A stretch of 18,075 bases of DNA, taken from JBMOLK01 sp049325575 (lineage in GTDB: Bacteria > Bacillota > Clostridia > Acetivibrionales > Acetivibrionaceae). Made by a program: the position numbers and the translations under genes. This document shows positions 15,929 to 18,075 of this stretch, in pieces. The first letter of the stretch is position 1. Each line of letters opens with the position of its first letter. The stretch spans positions 1 to 18,075 of the forward strand of contig JBMOLK010000071.1 in the NCBI GenBank assembly GCA_049325575.1. The letters are read 5' to 3'. Below the pieces are notes generated by a model. The model ran no database searches, had not been told where the DNA came from, and worked only from the letters and a program-made list of their open reading frames with translations.

Positions 15929-17881
15929 ATGAGAGATAAGATGAATGCAGCATATAAATTGATCAAGTCCCATCTTATTGAAGGAGAAATGACCCCGGAT
16001 AAGGAGATAGCAATAAAAATTGACCAGACACTTACACAGGATGCTACAGGGACGATGGTAATGCTTGAACTGGAAGCCTTAGGCCTGAAGAGGGTAAAAA
16101 CGGATATATCGGTTCAGTATGTAGATCATAATTTACTTCAGACCGATAATAAAAACGCGGATGATCACGAATTTCTAAGGTCAGCCTGCCAAAAGTACGG
16201 CATATGGTACAGCCCTCCGGGGAATGGGATAAGTCATCCGATACATATGGATAAATTCGGAAAGCCAGGAAAATCCCTTTTAGGTTCCGACAGCCATACG
16301 CCGGCAGGAGGGGCATTGGGTATGCTTGCCATAGGAACAGGGGGAATTGATGTAGCTCATGCTATGCTGGGGCTTCCCTATTATTTCAACATGCCAAGGG
16401 TTCTGGGTGTAAAGCTTAGAGGTAAGCTTCCGCCATGGGTTAGTGCAAAGGATGTTATACTGGAAATGCTTCGAAGGTATGACGTCAAAGGCTGCAAGGG
16501 GATTATCATAGAGTATTACGGCCCAGGGCTTAAAAATCTAAGCGTTATGGACAGACACGTTATTGCGAACATGGGGACCGAATTGGGAGCAACAACTACG
16601 GTATTTCCTTCAGATGAAATTACATATAGATATCTTAAGTTTAAGGGAAGGGAGAAGGATTGGATAGAACTAAAGGCAGATAAGGGTGCAGAGTATGACA
16701 TGTATGATGAAATAGAGCTATCGGAGCTTGAACCACTGATCGCTTGTCCAAGCAGCCCCGGCAATGTCGTAAGGGTCAGAGAGGTGCAGGGAAGGCCCGT
16801 TCATCAGGTGGTAATAGGTTCTTCCGCCAATCCCGGGTTCAGAGATTTTTGGATTGTAGGAGAGATTTTAAAAGACAGGACTATAAATGAAAATGTATCA
16901 TTGGATATCAATCCTTCAACGCGGCAGGTAATTGATAATCTTGCTTCAAGTGGTGCATTTCATAGTCTGATTCAAGCCGGTGCCAGATTTCATCAAGCCG
17001 GGTGCATGGGATGTATAGGTATGGGTCAGGCTCCTGCTTCAGGAAGGATCAGTCTTAGGACAATGCCCAGAAACTTTCCCGGAAGATCCGGAACAAAGGA
17101 TGATCAGGTATATCTTTGCAGTCCCGAAACGGGAGCAGCATCAGCTTTGACTGGAGTTATAACTGATCCAAGGGATCTGGAAAATTTATTTAACATCTCT
17201 TATCCCAAGTTTAGGAATCCAAAAAGCAGAGCAGCAAATACCGGGGTGGTTTACCCGCCTTTAGAGGACGGCAGCAATATTAAGCTTTTAAAGGGTCCAA
17301 ATGTTAAATCCCTGCCTGAGTTTGAACCGCTGAAAGCATCATATAAGGTACCGGTGCTGTTAAAAGCGGGTGATAATATTTCCACAGATGAGATATTGCC
17401 AGCAGGATCAAAAGTACTGCCTTTAAGAAGCAATATTCCCGAAATAAGCAGGTTTACCTATGGAGTTATTGACAGCTCCTTTTATGATAGGGCTTTAGAG
17501 GCAAAGAAAGCCTATGGGGGGCATATTGTTGTAGGTGGCGAGAACTATGCCCAGGGCTCCAGCAGAGAGCACGCTGCAATTGCACCCCGCTATCTTGGCC
17601 AGGTTGCAGTAATCGCAAAAAGCTATGCGCGTATCGGCTGGCAGAATCTTATTAATTTTGGAATCCTTCCTTTAGAATTTCTAAACCCGTCTGATTATGA
17701 TACTATTAGCCAGGGGGATGAAATTCTAATTGAGGATTTACTTGAAAAGCTTGAGGGTAACCACTGCATAACAGTAAGAAACACTACAAGAGGTCTTGAT
17801 TACAAGCTGACATATAGTTTTAGTGAGAGGCAGAAGAGGATTATTATGGCCGGGGGAGCAAGTCTTTATTACAGGACATAA
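15929..17881 (+). CDS. Aconitate hydratase, Aquifex-type
   Basis: Converts citrate to isocitrate via cis-aconitate, cytoplasmic, 650 residues, the length of the short clostridial/Aquifex aconitases. The start is ATG 15929 with GGAGG eight bases upstream; GTG 15914 overlaps that site and is rejected. Family motifs in order: TQDATGTM, VDHN, GSDSHTPAGGALG, GCMGCIGMG, PRNFPGRSG (substrate arginines), and after a linker the swivelling small domain with GGENYAQGSSREHAA and PRYLG. Two iron-sulphur cysteines are clear, Cys359 and Cys362. The third, normally in GSCTN about 60 residues before, is replaced by Ser299 in GSSANPG. This may be a subfamily trait or mean weaker or different cluster binding. 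A homoaconitase-like dehydratase is a less likely alternative. It is probably a single-gene unit divergent from DUF3298; no clear terminator follows. Confidence 0.93.
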   Translation: MRDKMNAAYKLIKSHLIEGEMTPDKEIAIKIDQTLTQDATGTMVMLELEALGLKRVKTDISVQYVDHNLLQTDNKNADDHEFLRSACQKYGIWYSPPGNGISHPIHMDKFGKPGKSLLGSDSHTPAGGALGMLAIGTGGIDVAHAMLGLPYYFNMPRVLGVKLRGKLPPWVSAKDVILEMLRRYDVKGCKGIIIEYYGPGLKNLSVMDRHVIANMGTELGATTTVFPSDEITYRYLKFKGREKDWIELKADKGAEYDMYDEIELSELEPLIACPSSPGNVVRVREVQGRPVHQVVIGSSANPGFRDFWIVGEILKDRTINENVSLDINPSTRQVIDNLASSGAFHSLIQAGARFHQAGCMGCIGMGQAPASGRISLRTMPRNFPGRSGTKDDQVYLCSPETGAASALTGVITDPRDLENLFNISYPKFRNPKSRAANTGVVYPPLEDGSNIKLLKGPNVKSLPEFEPLKASYKVPVLLKAGDNISTDEILPAGSKVLPLRSNIPEISRFTYGVIDSSFYDRALEAKKAYGGHIVVGGENYAQGSSREHAAIAPRYLGQVAVIAKSYARIGWQNLINFGILPLEFLNPSDYDTISQGDEILIEDLLEKLEGNHCITVRNTTRGLDYKLTYSFSERQKRIIMAGGASLYYRT

Positions 17882-18018
17882 GATACGGAACATAAGCTTT
17901 CATAATATTTGTCTTAATATTTACAAAATACAACCACCCTAACACGTATGTTTTAGGTATGCAGGGCAATAATTCTACTTACAAATAAAGAAAATATTTA
18001 TTATTAGAAAAATTATGT

Positions 18019-18059
18019 TATAATTATAAGGCACATTAATTGCACTAAGAAAAAGGAGA
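18019..18059 (+). promoter_or_regulatory. -10 box and ribosome site of the gene at the right edge
   Basis: TATAAT at 18019-18024 with a poor -35 (TTTATT at about 17997), then the ribosome site AAGGAGA at 18053-18059, before ATG 18072. The rest of the gap after the aconitase (17882-18010) shows no gene and no clear terminator. Confidence 0.55.
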
Positions 18060-18071
18060 GATAGAGTACAT

Positions 18072-18075
18072 ATGA
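18072..18075 (+). CDS. Start of a further gene, cut by the window edge
   Basis: ATG at 18072-18074, 12 bases after the ribosome site AAGGAGA. Only the start codon and one base are present, so the product cannot be named. Confidence 0.45.

Overview
The window looks like chromosomal DNA of a cellulosome-forming, thermophilic-type Clostridium of the Acetivibrio/Hungateiclostridium group (relatives of C. thermocellum). The evidence is AT-rich sequence with strong AGGAGG-type ribosome sites, proline-threonine linkers, four secreted proteins with dockerin modules, and a SigI-RsgI pair whose anti-sigma factor carries an extracellular cellulose-binding module. Species assignment is inference from protein character, not a database match.

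Layout, left to right. Positions 1-4422 hold a very large secreted subtilisin-family protein (5' end probably outside the window) with a central X-module/dockerin between two copies of a beta-propeller-like region. After a terminator comes a 355-bp gap with a long palindromic repeat and a predicted SigI promoter. Next are sigI (4830-5597) and rsgI (5599-7113), one base apart. They are followed by three secreted, dockerin-bearing enzymes in the same direction: a family 11 rhamnogalacturonan lyase (7233-9410), a family 74 xyloglucanase (10186-12726) and a family 18 chitinase (12964-14958). The 775-bp gap before the xyloglucanase contains a strong terminator, a second predicted SigI promoter, a second copy and two remnants of the palindromic repeat, and a short tandem repeat. 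On the right are a minus-strand DUF3298-family gene (15084-15725), a divergent Aquifex-type aconitase (15929-17881), and the promoter and first codon of a further gene at the window edge.

How the parts fit. RsgI is expected to hold SigI at the membrane until its outer CBM3 senses polysaccharide. Freed SigI would then transcribe its own operon and nearby polysaccharide-degrading genes. The sequence supports this directly: the same CACATCAAA-N14-CGAA motif stands upstream of sigI and in the gap before the xyloglucanase. The enzymes attack pectin backbone, xyloglucan and chitin, and would be docked on a scaffoldin. The protease, the chitinase and the two plant-polysaccharide enzymes carry different residues at the dockerin recognition positions, so they may dock to different partners. 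The right-hand genes are housekeeping in character.

No wholly new system is evident. The points most worth a second look are the paired SigI promoters, the dispersed palindromic element next to both of them, the odd architecture of the protease, and an aconitase that has serine where the first iron-sulphur cysteine is expected.
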